In this document: piece by piece, positions 43,587 to 52,922 of the stretch
Layout: the number at the start of each line of letters is the position of its first letter
How positions within the stretch are numbered: position 1 is the stretch's first letter
NCBI RefSeq assembly: GCF_018860705.1
Contig: NZ_JAHKQA010000038.1
Span: 62,001-126,000 of the forward strand
Source of the DNA: Citreicella sp. C3M06
GTDB lineage: Bacteria > Pseudomonadota > Alphaproteobacteria > Rhodobacterales > Rhodobacteraceae
Direction of reading: 5' to 3'
DNA: 64,000 nt
The notes under the pieces: model-generated
The model's database searches: none
What the model saw: only the letters and a program-made list of their open reading frames with translations
What the model was told of the DNA's origin: nothing
Program-made: the position numbers and the translations under genes

Positions 43587-44477
43587 CATGCAAAGCGTGT
43601 CTAGCTCTTCAAGCGTTTCATAGGAAATCGTCAGCTTGCCCGACTCAGTGCCAGCCTTGTGCCCGACCGAGACTTTCATGCCCAAGGCAGCGGACAGATC
43701 CCCCTCGAGCGCGCGTGTGTCCGCGTCTTTCTCCACCTCGGTCACACCTGGCATGTTCACCACCTTGGGCCGCGCCGGTTGATTTTCAGCCCGCAAGAGC
43801 GCTTCGGCCTGACGCACCGAAAGCTTCTTGCGGATGATTTCTTCCGCCATGGTTTCGGGATCGCGGGACGTCACCAGTGTTCGGGCATGACCGGCCGAAA
43901 GTTCCCCAGCGCGCACGTATTCCTGAACTTGATCGGGCAGATTAAGCAGCCGCAGCAGGTTGGCAATATGAGACCGGCTTTTCCCCAACGCCTCTGCGAT
44001 CCGCTCTTGAGTGTGTCCAAACTTGAACATCAAGGCCTTGTAACCCGCCGCTTCTTCAATCGCGTTCAGGTCCGCACGCTGAATGTTCTCGATGATCGCG
44101 ATCTCAAGGGTTTCCTGGTCATCAAGGTCGCGAACCAGAACCGGAAGCTCATGCACCTGAGCAAGCTGCGCCGCGCGCCAGCGACGTTCCCCTGCGACGA
44201 TTTCAAACTTTTCAGGATCGCTCGGAGCAACACGCACGATCAGCGGCTGGATGATGCCCTTGGCCTTGATCGATTCTGACAGTTCGCTTAGCTGGGCATC
44301 GGTAAACGTCCGGCGCGGCTGGTCCTTGTTCGGGATAATCTTCTCGATCGGCACAAGTCGATCAGGGGTCTTTGGTGTCGTCTCGATTTCGGGTTTTCCT
44401 GGATTGATGTCAACATCGGACATGAGCGCAGACAGACCTCGCCCGAGTCCGCGCCGCTGTTCCCTTTTCTCTGACAT
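43566..44477 (-). CDS. parB: Chromosome partitioning protein ParB
   Basis: A 303-residue CTP-dependent DNA clamp that binds parS. The N-terminal RGLGRGLSALM, CTP-binding GERRWRAAQLA, and the helix-turn-helix that reads parS (FGHTQERIAEALGKSRSHIA) are present, with a C-terminal dimerisation domain. It loads on parS and, with ParA, segregates origins and recruits SMC. It lies 32 bases downstream of parA on the minus strand; two perfect parS sites lie upstream in the same transcription unit, at 45885 and 47784. Confidence 0.96.
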   Translation of the reverse strand: MSEKREQRRGLGRGLSALMSDVDINPGKPEIETTPKTPDRLVPIEKIIPNKDQPRRTFTDAQLSELSESIKAKGIIQPLIVRVAPSDPEKFEIVAGERRWRAAQLAQVHELPVLVRDLDDQETLEIAIIENIQRADLNAIEEAAGYKALMFKFGHTQERIAEALGKSRSHIANLLRLLNLPDQVQEYVRAGELSAGHARTLVTSRDPETMAEEIIRKKLSVRQAEALLRAENQPARPKVVNMPGVTEVEKDADTRALEGDLSAALGMKVSVGHKAGTESGKLTISYETLEELDTLCMILSAAR

Positions 44478-44509
44478 GACTGCTCTTCCTTTTATTCTTT
44501 GAGTTGGGC

Positions 44510-45319
44510 TCAGGCGGCCAGACGCGCATTCTTGCGCAACAACTCCTCGGCGAGATCGCGATAAGCGACAGCCCCCTTGGATTGACTGTCATAGCTCAGC
44601 ACGGGCATTGCGTAAGACGGCGCTTCACTTACCCGAACGTTGCGCGGGATGACTGTCGCAAAGACAAGATCACCCAGATTTTCGCGAGCGTCGTCTTCGA
44701 CCTGCTTCGACAGGTTGTTGCGCGCGTCATACATGGTCAGCAGAACCCCCTCGATCCGCAAATCTGGATTGGCAGACTGGCGAACCTCGCGAACGGTCAG
44801 CATCAGTTGCGACAACCCTTCAAGCGCAAAGAACTCACTTTGGAGTGGAACGAGAACAGAATGCGCAGCAACCATCGCGTTTACTGTCAGCAAATTGAGC
44901 GACGGAGGGCAATCAATCAGGATATAATCGAAGCCAAACCCATCGATCTCGGTTCGACGAAGGGCATCATGCAGCAAAAAACTGCGCTTTTCATTAGAGA
45001 ACAGCTCGATATCCGCGGAGCTAAGATCAACGGTCGCCGGGATCAGCGAGATATTGGTGTGACGGGTTTCAAGAATGACGTCGCTGAGCGCAAGCTCATC
45101 AACCAACAGCTCGTAGGTTGTGTTTGTGCGGTTTTCTACATCGATGCCGAGACCGGTCGACGAATTCCCCTGAGGATCGAGATCCACGACCAGAATCTTG
45201 AGCCCACGCTCAGCAAGAGCGGCACCGAGATTGATCGTTGTCGTTGTCTTACCGACGCCTCCCTTCTGGTTGGCAATCGCGATGATTTTTGGCCCGCTGG
45301 GGCGCGAGGGGTCATACAT
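44510..45319 (-). CDS. parA: Chromosome partitioning ATPase ParA
   Basis: A 269-residue deviant Walker A ATPase: KGGVGKTTTTINLG at about 19-32, switch I/II region VVDLDPQGNSSTGLGID, and IDCPPSLNLLTVNAM. It forms ATP-dependent gradients on DNA that move ParB-parS complexes. ATG 45319 ([20 protein letters not shown]) fits family N-termini; an in-frame ATG at 45334 is five codons earlier. The 5' end overlaps the rsmG stop by 8 bases (or 23 with the longer start). Confidence 0.95.
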   Translation of the reverse strand: MYDPSRPSGPKIIAIANQKGGVGKTTTTINLGAALAERGLKILVVDLDPQGNSSTGLGIDVENRTNTTYELLVDELALSDVILETRHTNISLIPATVDLSSADIELFSNEKRSFLLHDALRRTEIDGFGFDYILIDCPPSLNLLTVNAMVAAHSVLVPLQSEFFALEGLSQLMLTVREVRQSANPDLRIEGVLLTMYDARNNLSKQVEDDARENLGDLVFATVIPRNVRVSEAPSYAMPVLSYDSQSKGAVAYRDLAEELLRKNARLAA

Positions 45320-45926
45320 GGGCCAATGCTCCAATGGAAAGGACGACGGCGTTGGGGTCAGTTACACTTCTACGATGGCAACAGCTGAAATTCCACGATT
45401 TCCGTGCTGCAGTGAGTTCTTTTTTCCAATTTACGCCCTTCAGAAACAAGGCGGTTCCATCCTCGGCCATATGCCGCTCAGCAAACCCTAGAAGGGTTTC
45501 AAGATCTGCAAGAGCACGTGCACTCAGGACCGTGGCATTCTGCGGCTCGAGCGCTTCGATTCTCTCCGCCAGCACGTTCGCGACCACCCCTGTCTCTCGC
45601 AGGACTTGGCGAAGAAAAACGCACTTTCTCTGATCGCTTTCGACAAGAGTGACTTTCAACTGTGGTGCAAGCTCTACCCGAAGGATTGCAATGACCAGCC
45701 CGGGAAATCCACCCCCAGCCCCAAGATCCAGCCAGTGACCTTCGGCTTGATCAAAAAGCGTGAACAGCTGCGCAGAATCGAGGATATGTCGATTCCAACT
45801 ATTTTGAATCGTTGAATTCGACACAAGATTGATCTTCGGCGACCACTTCATAAGTAGTTGCTGAAACACTTCAAGCCGCTGCAGTGTTTCACGTGAAACA
45901 TCCAACCCCGGGAGCAAGTCGCTCAT
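45312..45926 (-). CDS. rsmG: 16S rRNA (guanine(527)-N7)-methyltransferase RsmG
   Basis: A 204-residue SAM-dependent enzyme, formerly GidB, that methylates G527 of 16S rRNA; loss gives low-level streptomycin resistance in other bacteria. The SAM motif [17 protein letters not shown] and [19 protein letters not shown] are diagnostic. Start overlaps the mnmG stop by four bases. Codons 9 to 14 (DVSRET) encode a perfect parS palindrome at 45885-45900. Confidence 0.96.
   Translation of the reverse strand: MSDLLPGLDVSRETLQRLEVFQQLLMKWSPKINLVSNSTIQNSWNRHILDSAQLFTLFDQAEGHWLDLGAGGGFPGLVIAILRVELAPQLKVTLVESDQRKCVFLRQVLRETGVVANVLAERIEALEPQNATVLSARALADLETLLGFAERHMAEDGTALFLKGVNWKKELTAARKSWNFSCCHRRSVTDPNAVVLSIGALAHV
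45885..45900. promoter_or_regulatory. parS centromere-like site 1
   Basis: TGTTTCACGTGAAACA, a perfect 16-bp palindrome identical to the parS consensus bound by ParB. It lies inside the 5' end of rsmG. Confidence 0.93.
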
Positions 45927-47791
45927 GCGCTGCGCACCTCAGAAAAGCGACGAATCCGGAGCAAGAGCAAGGAAAGAGCTGCAGGCGTAATACCGTCAAC
46001 CTTCCCCGCTTGCGACAGGTTCTTCGGGCGCGCACGCGATAGCTTCTGCTTCAACTCATGAGAGAGCCCTTCGACCAGATCGAAATTAAAATCGACAGGA
46101 ATCTCAAGTGCTTCATCACGTCGTAGCGCTGCAACATCACGCTCTTGGCGCTGGATATAATTGGCATATAGAGCGTCCTTTTGCAGCTGCTCCGCGATAG
46201 GCTGATCAATCTCCGAGAAGGAATCCTCTGCCTTTTTCAGACTGTCGATGGTGACATCTGGAAACGACAACAACTGGTAACCTGTCCTTCTCTGCCCATC
46301 GGCTGAGGCAGGTATTCCCATCGCGACAATCTCCCGAGATGAGAAGCTACGCTCATTGAGCAGCTTCTTACCTGCGTCAAGCTGTCGCTGCTTCCGTTCA
46401 AACAGTGACTTACGACGCTCAGATACACAACCGAGGGCGATGGCGCGCGGTGTCAGACGTTGATCTGCATTGTCAGCACGAAGAGACAGCCGAAATTCAG
46501 CCCGAGAGGTAAACATCCGATATGGTTCAACCACTCCCCTGGTCGTGAGGTCATCCACCATAACCCCAATATAAGAATCAGCGCGACCAAACAGAACAGG
46601 CTCCAAACCTCTGGCCTCCTGCGCAGCGTTCAGACCTGCCACAAGACCTTGTGCAGCCGCCTCTTCGTACCCTGTCGTACCATTGATCTGCCCCGCCAAG
46701 AAAAGGCCTGGAAGGTTACGAACACCAAGCCGTAGATCCAGAGACCTTGGATCGACGAAGTCATATTCAATCGCATAGCCTGGCTGCGTGATCTCAACGT
46801 TTTCTAGACCTGAAATCGATCGGACATAGGACAATTGCACATCTATTGGCAACGATGTGGAGATTCCGTTCGGATAGATCGTGTGGTCATCCAGGCCCTC
46901 AGGTTCCAGAAATATCTGGTGAGAGTCCTTATCAGAAAACCGCACGACTTTATCTTCGATCGAGGGGCAATACCTCGGCCCAACACCTTCGATGTGCCCA
47001 CCATACATCGCAGATTGGTGGAGGTTTTCGCGGATGATATCATGCGTCTTTGAGTTCGTGTGCGTGATACCGCAGCTTACCTGCCGCACGACGGGTGCCT
47101 TGGACAAAAAAGAAAACAGGACCGGCTCATCATCTCCAGGCTGTTCATCGAGTATCGACCAGTTGATGGTGCGACCATCAAGGCGAGGCGGAGTACCAGT
47201 CTTCAAGCGCCCTAGTTCGAGCCCCAAGGAGTCGATCCGCTGAGCAAGGCGGACCGAGGGCTGATCACCCATGCGCCCACCTGGTCTCTTTTGATCCCCA
47301 ATGTGGATTACGCCGCGCAGGAATGTACCTGTCGTCAACACAACTGTAGGTGTCGCGATTTCGCTACCGTCGGCGAGCGTAACTCCGCCTACCTTGCCAT
47401 CTACAGACAGAAGATCGACGACCTCGCCCTTCACAATTGTAAGATTTTGCGTGTCAGCAAGCTCGCTCTGCATTGCCTTACGATAGATTCCCCGATCAGC
47501 CTGAGCACGCGGCCCCTGCACAGCGGGGCCCTTTCGGCGATTCAATAGGCGGAACTGAATCCCTGCACGATCTGCAATCCGCCCCATGACGCCATCCATC
47601 GCGTCTATCTCACGTACAAGATGCCCCTTCCCGAGCCCACCGATCGCTGGATTGCAGGACATCACCCCGATCCCGTCAAGTGTCAGCGTAATCAACGCAG
47701 TTCGTGCTCCGAAACGCGCGGAGGCCGCTGCGGCTTCGGCTCCTGCATGGCCTCCGCCAACAACCACAACATCAAAATCGCGATGTTTCAC
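45923..47791 (-). CDS. mnmG: tRNA uridine-5-carboxymethylaminomethyl modification enzyme MnmG
   Basis: An FAD-dependent tRNA-modifying protein (formerly GidA) that works with MnmE on wobble uridine 34. The FAD-binding [20 protein letters not shown] is near the N-terminus, followed by [20 protein letters not shown] and RPGYAIEYD-type motif (here [18 protein letters not shown]). GTG 47791 ([10 protein letters not shown]) is preferred because an AGGAG lies eight bases upstream; GTG 47800 would add three codons (MFHVKHRDF) but has no room for a ribosome-binding site. A perfect parS site covers this start. The protein is about 622 residues, and its codon use is more AT-rich than genes outside the par-mnm block. 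Confidence 0.95.
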   Translation of the reverse strand: MKHRDFDVVVVGGGHAGAEAAAASARFGARTALITLTLDGIGVMSCNPAIGGLGKGHLVREIDAMDGVMGRIADRAGIQFRLLNRRKGPAVQGPRAQADRGIYRKAMQSELADTQNLTIVKGEVVDLLSVDGKVGGVTLADGSEIATPTVVLTTGTFLRGVIHIGDQKRPGGRMGDQPSVRLAQRIDSLGLELGRLKTGTPPRLDGRTINWSILDEQPGDDEPVLFSFLSKAPVVRQVSCGITHTNSKTHDIIRENLHQSAMYGGHIEGVGPRYCPSIEDKVVRFSDKDSHQIFLEPEGLDDHTIYPNGISTSLPIDVQLSYVRSISGLENVEITQPGYAIEYDFVDPRSLDLRLGVRNLPGLFLAGQINGTTGYEEAAAQGLVAGLNAAQEARGLEPVLFGRADSYIGVMVDDLTTRGVVEPYRMFTSRAEFRLSLRADNADQRLTPRAIALGCVSERRKSLFERKQRQLDAGKKLLNERSFSSREIVAMGIPASADGQRRTGYQLLSFPDVTIDSLKKAEDSFSEIDQPIAEQLQKDALYANYIQRQERDVAALRRDEALEIPVDFNFDLVEGLSHELKQKLSRARPKNLSQAGKVDGITPAALSLLLLRIRRFSEVRSA

Positions 47792-47799
47792 GTGAAACA
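47784..47799. promoter_or_regulatory. parS centromere-like site 2
   Basis: TGTTTCACGTGAAACA, identical to site 1, covering the start region of mnmG (the GTG start codon at 47791-47789 is part of the palindrome). ParB bound here could affect mnmG translation-region transcription. Confidence 0.93.
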
Positions 47800-47802
47800 C
47801 TC

Positions 47803-49086
47803 CTACTTGCCGATACAGAAACTTGAGAATATCTCGTCTAGCAGATTCTCAACGTCAATACGACCGATCAAAACCTCAAGCGCACGAATGGCCGTGCGGA
47901 TTTCTTCTGCAGAGAGGTCGTATCGTTCCGGACCAAATGCCAAATGTGCAAGCGCTTGCTTGAGCCAGTTCTGACCGGCGAGAAAGGCGACACGATGCCG
48001 CTCACGCGATGCCAACCCGGCGGACGAAACCCTGTCTTTCAGAAGATCACCAATCTGACCGACCAGCTCATCGATCCCCTGCCCCGTTACCGCCGAAATC
48101 CCGCCATCAATGCCGGTGATGTCTGACTTTGACCGTACGACGATGTCATCAGGGCTCAAGTCAATTTCTGGCGAGACGCCATCCCCCAAGAGCAGAACGC
48201 GCAAATCGGACGTTTTTGCACGCTCAAGTGCACGTGAGATGCCGATCTGCTCCACATAATCGTCTGTCTCGCGAAGGCCTGCAGTATCAAGAAGAGTCAC
48301 AGGAAGGCCATCAATCTCCATCCTTACTTCAATCACATCTCTCGTGGTACCCGCGAGCTCGGATGTGATCGCGGCCTCTCGACCAGCGAGCGCATTTAGC
48401 AACGTCGACTTTCCGACATTTGGGGCACCAACGATTGCGACTTCAAAACCAGTTCGCAACCTTTCTGCAGCGGAGATTCCAGAAATTTCGCGCTCAAGGG
48501 ACTGAATCGTCTCTTTGACGAGGTAGCTTACCCGTTCGGTAACGTCGACAGGCACCTCTTCATCCGCGAAATCAATGACCGCCTCAAGCAGCGATGCGGC
48601 CTCAATCAACTGCTTGCGCCAGAGTTCTATCCGTTCACCAAGCTTCCCGGAAAAAACACGCAGCGCCTGCACACGCTGACTTTCTGTTTCGGCTTCTATG
48701 AGATCCGACAAAGCTTCAACCTGGGTCAAGTCCAGCCGGTTGTTTTCAAGCGCCCGTCGAGTGAACTCCCCCGCTTCGGCGAGCCGCAACCCGTCAAATT
48801 CGGACAGCCGCCGGAGAACAGCCCGTTGCGTCGCGATGCTGCCATGCAAGTGAAGTTCTGCGACTTTTTCGCCGGTGAAACTTGCGCCCTCGTCGAACAC
48901 AAGTACCAGCGCTTCGTCCAGAACCTCGCCACACGCATCGCGCAAGCGGCGCAGCGAGGATTGCCGCGGCAGAGGCACTGATCCGGTCAACGCCCGGACA
49001 GCGTCCCACGCGCGCGGACCGGATACCCGAACCACCGCGACTCCGGCTTTCCCGGGCGCGCTTGCAAGAGCGAAGATGCTGTCCAA
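47803..49086 (-). CDS. mnmE: tRNA modification GTPase MnmE
   Basis: A 427-residue GTPase (formerly TrmE) that with MnmG forms cmnm5U34. The N-terminal tetrahydrofolate-binding domain ([20 protein letters not shown]), helical region, G domain ([32 protein letters not shown]) and the C-terminal CIGK motif (FCIGK) with the essential Cys are all present. The start is TTG 49086 with a GGGAGG five bases upstream; family N-termini support it. It lies 21 bases downstream of rho and is followed directly by mnmG. Confidence 0.95.
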   Translation of the reverse strand: MDSIFALASAPGKAGVAVVRVSGPRAWDAVRALTGSVPLPRQSSLRRLRDACGEVLDEALVLVFDEGASFTGEKVAELHLHGSIATQRAVLRRLSEFDGLRLAEAGEFTRRALENNRLDLTQVEALSDLIEAETESQRVQALRVFSGKLGERIELWRKQLIEAASLLEAVIDFADEEVPVDVTERVSYLVKETIQSLEREISGISAAERLRTGFEVAIVGAPNVGKSTLLNALAGREAAITSELAGTTRDVIEVRMEIDGLPVTLLDTAGLRETDDYVEQIGISRALERAKTSDLRVLLLGDGVSPEIDLSPDDIVVRSKSDITGIDGGISAVTGQGIDELVGQIGDLLKDRVSSAGLASRERHRVAFLAGQNWLKQALAHLAFGPERYDLSAEEIRTAIRALEVLIGRIDVENLLDEIFSSFCIGK

Positions 49087-49107
49087 TCCGGCCTCCCGGG
49101 GCGACGC

Positions 49108-50379
49108 TTAACTGTTCATCGAGTCAAAGAATTCGCTGTTTGTCTTGGTCTGCTTCAGCTTCGACAACAGGAATTCGATGGCATCGGTGGTGCCCATCGG
49201 GTTGAGAATACGGCGTAGCACGAAGGTTTTCTGCAGGTCGACCTTGTCGATCAGAAGATCTTCCTTCCGGGTCCCCGATTTCAGGATGTCGAGCGCCGGG
49301 AACACCCGCTTGTCGGCGATCTTGCGATCGAGCACGATCTCGGAGTTGCCGGTGCCCTTGAATTCTTCAAAGATGACTTCGTCCATCCGGCTGCCAGTGT
49401 CGATCAGCGCCGTTGCGATGATGGTTAGCGAGCCGCCCTCTTCGATATTCCGTGCCGCACCAAAGAACCGTTTTGGGCGCTGCAGCGCGTTGGCATCCAC
49501 ACCGCCCGTTAGCACCTTGCCGGAGCTCGGAACCACGGTGTTGAAAGCTCTACCAAGCCTTGTGATCGAATCAAGAAGAATAACCACATCTCGCTTGTGT
49601 TCGACGAGCCGCTTAGCTTTTTCGATGACCATCTCGGAGACAGCAACGTGCCGCGTGGCCGGTTCGTCAAAGGTTGAAGAAATCACCTCCCCCTTCACCG
49701 AACGCTGCATGTCGGTCACTTCTTCAGGTCTCTCGTCGATCAGCAGAACGATGAGATAACATTCGGGATGGTTCTTTTCGATGCTGCTCGCGATGTTCTG
49801 CAACAGTACCGTCTTGCCGGTGCGCGGCGGTGCAACGATCAGCGAGCGCTGGCCCTTCCCGATAGGCGACACCAGGTCGATGATCCGTGCCGAACGATCA
49901 CGGATTGTCGGATCTTCGACCTCCATTTTCAGGCGCTCGTCGGGATAGAGCGGCGTCAGGTTGTCGAAGGCGATCTTGTGACGCGCCTTTTCGGGATCTT
50001 CGAAGTTGATCAGCGTCACGTCGACCAGCGCAAAGTAGCGCTCGTCGTTGTCGGGCGCCTTCATTTCACCGTCGACGGTGTCGCCGGTGCGCAGCGAATA
50101 CTTCCGGATCATGTCGGGCGAGACGTAGATGTCGTCAGGACCAGGCAGATAGTTTGCCTCGGGCGAGCGCAAGAATCCGAAACCGTCCTGCAAGACCTCA
50201 AGCACGCCGTCGCCGAAGATCTGCCAGTCTTCGTCGGCCCGCTCGCGCAGGATCTGGAACATCATCTCGCCCTTGCGCATGGTCGAGGCGTTTTCGATTT
50301 CGAGCTCCTCCGCCATGGCGAGGAGATCCTTGGGGCTCTGGGCCTTCAGGTCGGAGAGGTTGAGCTTTTCGATGCTCAT
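49108..50379 (-). CDS. rho: Transcription termination factor Rho
   Basis: A 423-residue RNA-dependent ATPase helicase. N-terminal RNA-binding domain with the cold-shock fold ([20 protein letters not shown]), Walker [16 protein letters not shown], Walker [14 protein letters not shown] and the Q/R loops are present. It is the first gene of the minus-strand unit rho-mnmE-mnmG-rsmG-parA-parB, transcribed away from the putative origin next to it. The sequence is very close to other alphaproteobacterial Rho proteins. Confidence 0.97.
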   Translation of the reverse strand: MSIEKLNLSDLKAQSPKDLLAMAEELEIENASTMRKGEMMFQILRERADEDWQIFGDGVLEVLQDGFGFLRSPEANYLPGPDDIYVSPDMIRKYSLRTGDTVDGEMKAPDNDERYFALVDVTLINFEDPEKARHKIAFDNLTPLYPDERLKMEVEDPTIRDRSARIIDLVSPIGKGQRSLIVAPPRTGKTVLLQNIASSIEKNHPECYLIVLLIDERPEEVTDMQRSVKGEVISSTFDEPATRHVAVSEMVIEKAKRLVEHKRDVVILLDSITRLGRAFNTVVPSSGKVLTGGVDANALQRPKRFFGAARNIEEGGSLTIIATALIDTGSRMDEVIFEEFKGTGNSEIVLDRKIADKRVFPALDILKSGTRKEDLLIDKVDLQKTFVLRRILNPMGTTDAIEFLLSKLKQTKTNSEFFDSMNS

Positions 50380-50520
50380 TACATATCCTTCCGGGCCGTA
50401 GGAGCGGCCACAATGTCATACTGTCTTCGGGAAACTGTCTGCCCGGACGGGCTTGAGGATCGGATCTAATGATCAGCGCCCTGTGAGTCAATCTTTGCGT
50501 GACGCGTATCCCCAGGACGC

Positions 50521-50560
50521 CTTTCTAAGAAAATAGAAAAGAAAGATTTAAGGATGATGT
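50521..50560. other. AT-rich tract, possible DNA unwinding element
   Basis: Ten of 40 bases are G or C, against well over 60% in most of the window. It starts about 65 bases to the left of the first DnaA-like box, a usual arrangement for an unwinding element. Confidence 0.45.
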
Positions 50561-50627
50561 GGAAGTAAGGCCCGCGTTTTGCGGTGGATAATTGAGTCAT
50601 CCCCGAGTTTTCCAGAACCAAACGTCC

Positions 50628-50636
50628 TGTGGATAA
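50628..50636 (-). promoter_or_regulatory. DnaA box, perfect match
   Basis: TGTGGATAA on the plus strand reads TTATCCACA on the minus strand, the classic high-affinity DnaA box. Confidence 0.75.
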
Positions 50637-50908
50637 GTCGGTGTATCTTGTGTGGCCGACTCAGCGAGTTTTTTCCTAGAAACCCAATGAATGAAGGGTT
50701 TCAACGCACGAAAGCAATGGTTGAGAAACATGGGAAAACTTTCCTGAGCCGATCTCATCCACCGTTTGAAGTTATCCTTGTTCACAGGCGGAGGAATCGG
50801 CACGGGGCCATGGAGGACTCGGGAGTTTTCCACTGTCTTGAAAGTTCGGTGAATTTTCCCCAGAACAGTCCTACGCAAGATTCAGGATTTTTGAACAGGG
50901 TTTTCCAC

Positions 50909-51508
50909 ATGACGACGGCGCTTATCCTCGCCTCCGGGTCCGAAATCCGGGCGCAGATGTTGCGCAATGCGGGGGTTCCGCACCGAATCGAGCCTGCAAG
51001 AATCGATGAACAGGCCATCCGGCTGGCGCTTGAAGCCGAAGGCGCGTCGCCACGTGATCTCGCGGACGCGCTGGCCGAGTACAAGGCGCGCAAAGTATCC
51101 ACAAGGTCGCCTGGCAGCTTCGTCCTGGGATGCGATCAGGTGCTTGCCTTCGATCACAAGGTCTTTGCCAAACCCGAAACCCCCGAAGACGCGCGCAATC
51201 AGCTGCAGAAACTGCGTGGCCAGCGGCATCAGCTGCTGTCGGCGGCGGTGATCTATCAGGACGGCGAGCCGGTCTGGCGTCATGTTGGCGTGGCACGTCT
51301 GATGATGCGCGAGCTGTCCGACGCTTACCTGGACGATTACATTGCACGCAACTGGGACAGCATTCGCCATTCCGTGGGCGGCTACAAGATAGAGGAAGAG
51401 GGCGTGCGGCTGTTCGCACGCGTCGACGGAGATCATTTCACCGTGCTTGGCCTTCCCCTGCTGGAATTGCTTTCCTTTCTTATCGACCGGGGGATCATCG
51501 CATCATGA
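50909..51508 (+). CDS. maf: Maf family nucleotide pyrophosphatase
   Basis: A 199-residue Maf/HAM1-like protein that hydrolyses non-canonical or modified NTPs and is linked to cell-division arrest in Bacillus. Motifs: LASGSEIRAQMLRNAG (usual LASxSPRR, here SEIR), LGCDQVLAFD, and the C-terminal VGGYKIEEEG. Start ATG 50909 is the first that begins the family; the frame is open further upstream but that is the origin region. The stop overlaps aroE by four bases. Variation SPRR to SEIR is usual for the alphaproteobacterial branch. Confidence 0.9.
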   Translation: MTTALILASGSEIRAQMLRNAGVPHRIEPARIDEQAIRLALEAEGASPRDLADALAEYKARKVSTRSPGSFVLGCDQVLAFDHKVFAKPETPEDARNQLQKLRGQRHQLLSAAVIYQDGEPVWRHVGVARLMMRELSDAYLDDYIARNWDSIRHSVGGYKIEEEGVRLFARVDGDHFTVLGLPLLELLSFLIDRGIIAS

Positions 51509-52335
51509 CTGTACCTTCCATTCCTCTTGCTGGTGTCATCGGTGCGCCCGTTGCTCATTCCCGGTCGCCGCGCCTGCATGGTCATTGGCTGCGCGCCTAT
51601 GGCCTGCCGGGTCATTACGTTCCGCTTGAGATCGCCGCCGAAGATTTCGAGGCCGCTGTCCGTACCCTGCCCAAACTTGGTTTCGTCGGGGTTAACGTGA
51701 CCATTCCCTACAAGGAAAAGATGCTCGAAATCGCCGATGTGGTGTCTGATCGTGCGACGCGGATTGGTGCGGTGAACACCGTGATATTTCGCGCGGATGG
51801 CAAGATTCACGCTGATAATACAGATGGTTACGGATTCATTGAAAACCTGCGCCAAGGTGCACCCGGCTGGGATGCTGCGGCGGGGCCGGCCGTGGTGTTT
51901 GGCGCGGGGGGCGCGGCTCGCGCGGTAATCGCGTCACTTCTGGAACTGGGCGCGCCCGAAATCCGGCTGACCAACCGCACACGGCTGCGCGCCGATGCGC
52001 TCAAGAATGAATTCGGCAGCCGGGTGCGGGTGGTCGAATGGGTGCAGGCTGGCAACGTGCTGGATGACGCCGCTCTGGTGGTCAATTCGACCTCGCTCGG
52101 CATGGCCGGGAAGGCAGAACTGCGGGTGCCGCTCGATGGTCTTCGCAAGGGAACGGTGGTGACCGATCTGGTATATACGCCGCTTCAGACGCGGTTCCTG
52201 AGAGTGGCCGCAGAGCAGGGCTGCACCTGCGTCGATGGTCTGGGAATGCTGATCCATCAAGCAGTTCCGGGGTTTGAGCGCTGGTTCGGTAAACGCCCCG
52301 AGGTAGACGAGGCGACCCGCGCAGCGATCCTGTGA
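51505..52335 (+). CDS. aroE: Shikimate dehydrogenase
   Basis: A 276-residue NADPH enzyme reducing 3-dehydroshikimate in aromatic amino acid synthesis. The substrate-binding PVAHSRSPRLH and catalytic Lys in NVTIPYKEKML are present, with NTDGYGF and the NADP-binding GAGGAARAV and NRTR. The start at 51505 overlaps the maf stop (ATGA); the longer open frame upstream is inside maf. The stop abuts coaE (TGATG). It is the second gene in maf-aroE-coaE-dnaQ. Confidence 0.96.
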   Translation: MTVPSIPLAGVIGAPVAHSRSPRLHGHWLRAYGLPGHYVPLEIAAEDFEAAVRTLPKLGFVGVNVTIPYKEKMLEIADVVSDRATRIGAVNTVIFRADGKIHADNTDGYGFIENLRQGAPGWDAAAGPAVVFGAGGAARAVIASLLELGAPEIRLTNRTRLRADALKNEFGSRVRVVEWVQAGNVLDDAALVVNSTSLGMAGKAELRVPLDGLRKGTVVTDLVYTPLQTRFLRVAAEQGCTCVDGLGMLIHQAVPGFERWFGKRPEVDEATRAAIL

Positions 52336-52922
52336 TGCGCTTTCGGCTCGGGCTGACCGGTTCTATCGGAATGGGGAAATCGACCACCGCGCAGATGTTT
52401 GCCGAGGAAGGCTGTGCGTTGTGGGACGCGGACGCGGCTGTGCACCGGTTATATGCAAAGGGCGGCGCGGCCGTCGATCCTATGCGAGAAATATTTCCGG
52501 ATGCGATCGTTGACGGCGCAATATCACGGGACCACTTGCGCGCGATCATCGCCGCCGACCCCACCGCCCTGCCCCGGATCGAGGCGCTGGTGCATCCGCT
52601 TGTCCGTCAGGATCGGGAGCATTTTGCTGCGGCACAGGATGGTATCGGTGTGTTCGACATTCCGTTGCTGTTTGAAACCGGCGCTGAGGCCGAGATGGAT
52701 GCCGTTGCCTGCGTCAGCGTTCCACAGGACGAACAGCGTGCGCGGGTGCTGGCGCGCGGCACCATGAGCGCGGCGGATCTGGACCGTATTCTAAGCCGTC
52801 AGATGCCGAACCAAGACAAATGCGCAAAAAGCGATTACGTCATATTTACCGACACGCTGGACCATGCACGCCAGCAGGTCGTCGAAATCATGACGGATAT
52901 CAGGAGCAGGCAGGATGCGTGA
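52335..52922 (+). CDS. coaE: Dephospho-CoA kinase
   Basis: A 195-residue P-loop kinase catalysing the last step of CoA synthesis. Walker A GLTGSIGMGKSTTAQMF is at the N-terminus, followed by DADAAVHRLY and FDIPLLFETGAE. ATG 52335 shares one base with the aroE stop (TGATG); GTG 52332 is one codon earlier. It overlaps dnaQ by eight bases. Confidence 0.95.
   Translation: MRFRLGLTGSIGMGKSTTAQMFAEEGCALWDADAAVHRLYAKGGAAVDPMREIFPDAIVDGAISRDHLRAIIAADPTALPRIEALVHPLVRQDREHFAAAQDGIGVFDIPLLFETGAEAEMDAVACVSVPQDEQRARVLARGTMSAADLDRILSRQMPNQDKCAKSDYVIFTDTLDHARQQVVEIMTDIRSRQDA

Larger units (their letters stand above)
50380..50908. other. Putative chromosomal replication origin (oriC), non-coding
   Basis: This 529-base gap between divergent rho and maf contains no credible gene. 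It holds one perfect DnaA box (TGTGGATAA, complement TTATCCACA, 50628-50636), single-mismatch boxes at 50583-50591 and 50901-50909, weaker ones at 50778-50786 and 50826-50834, an AT-rich tract at 50521-50560 (about 25% GC by count) that could be the unwinding element, and six GANTC sites. In Caulobacter the origin lies beside the same maf-aroE-coaE-dnaQ genes, and parABS is close by here. No replication data are available, so this is strong inference. Confidence 0.72.

Noticed and set aside
50579-50908. Open frame upstream of maf extending through the putative origin
   Set aside because: The upstream part has no family likeness and contains the DnaA boxes; maf homologues begin at the ATG at 50909.
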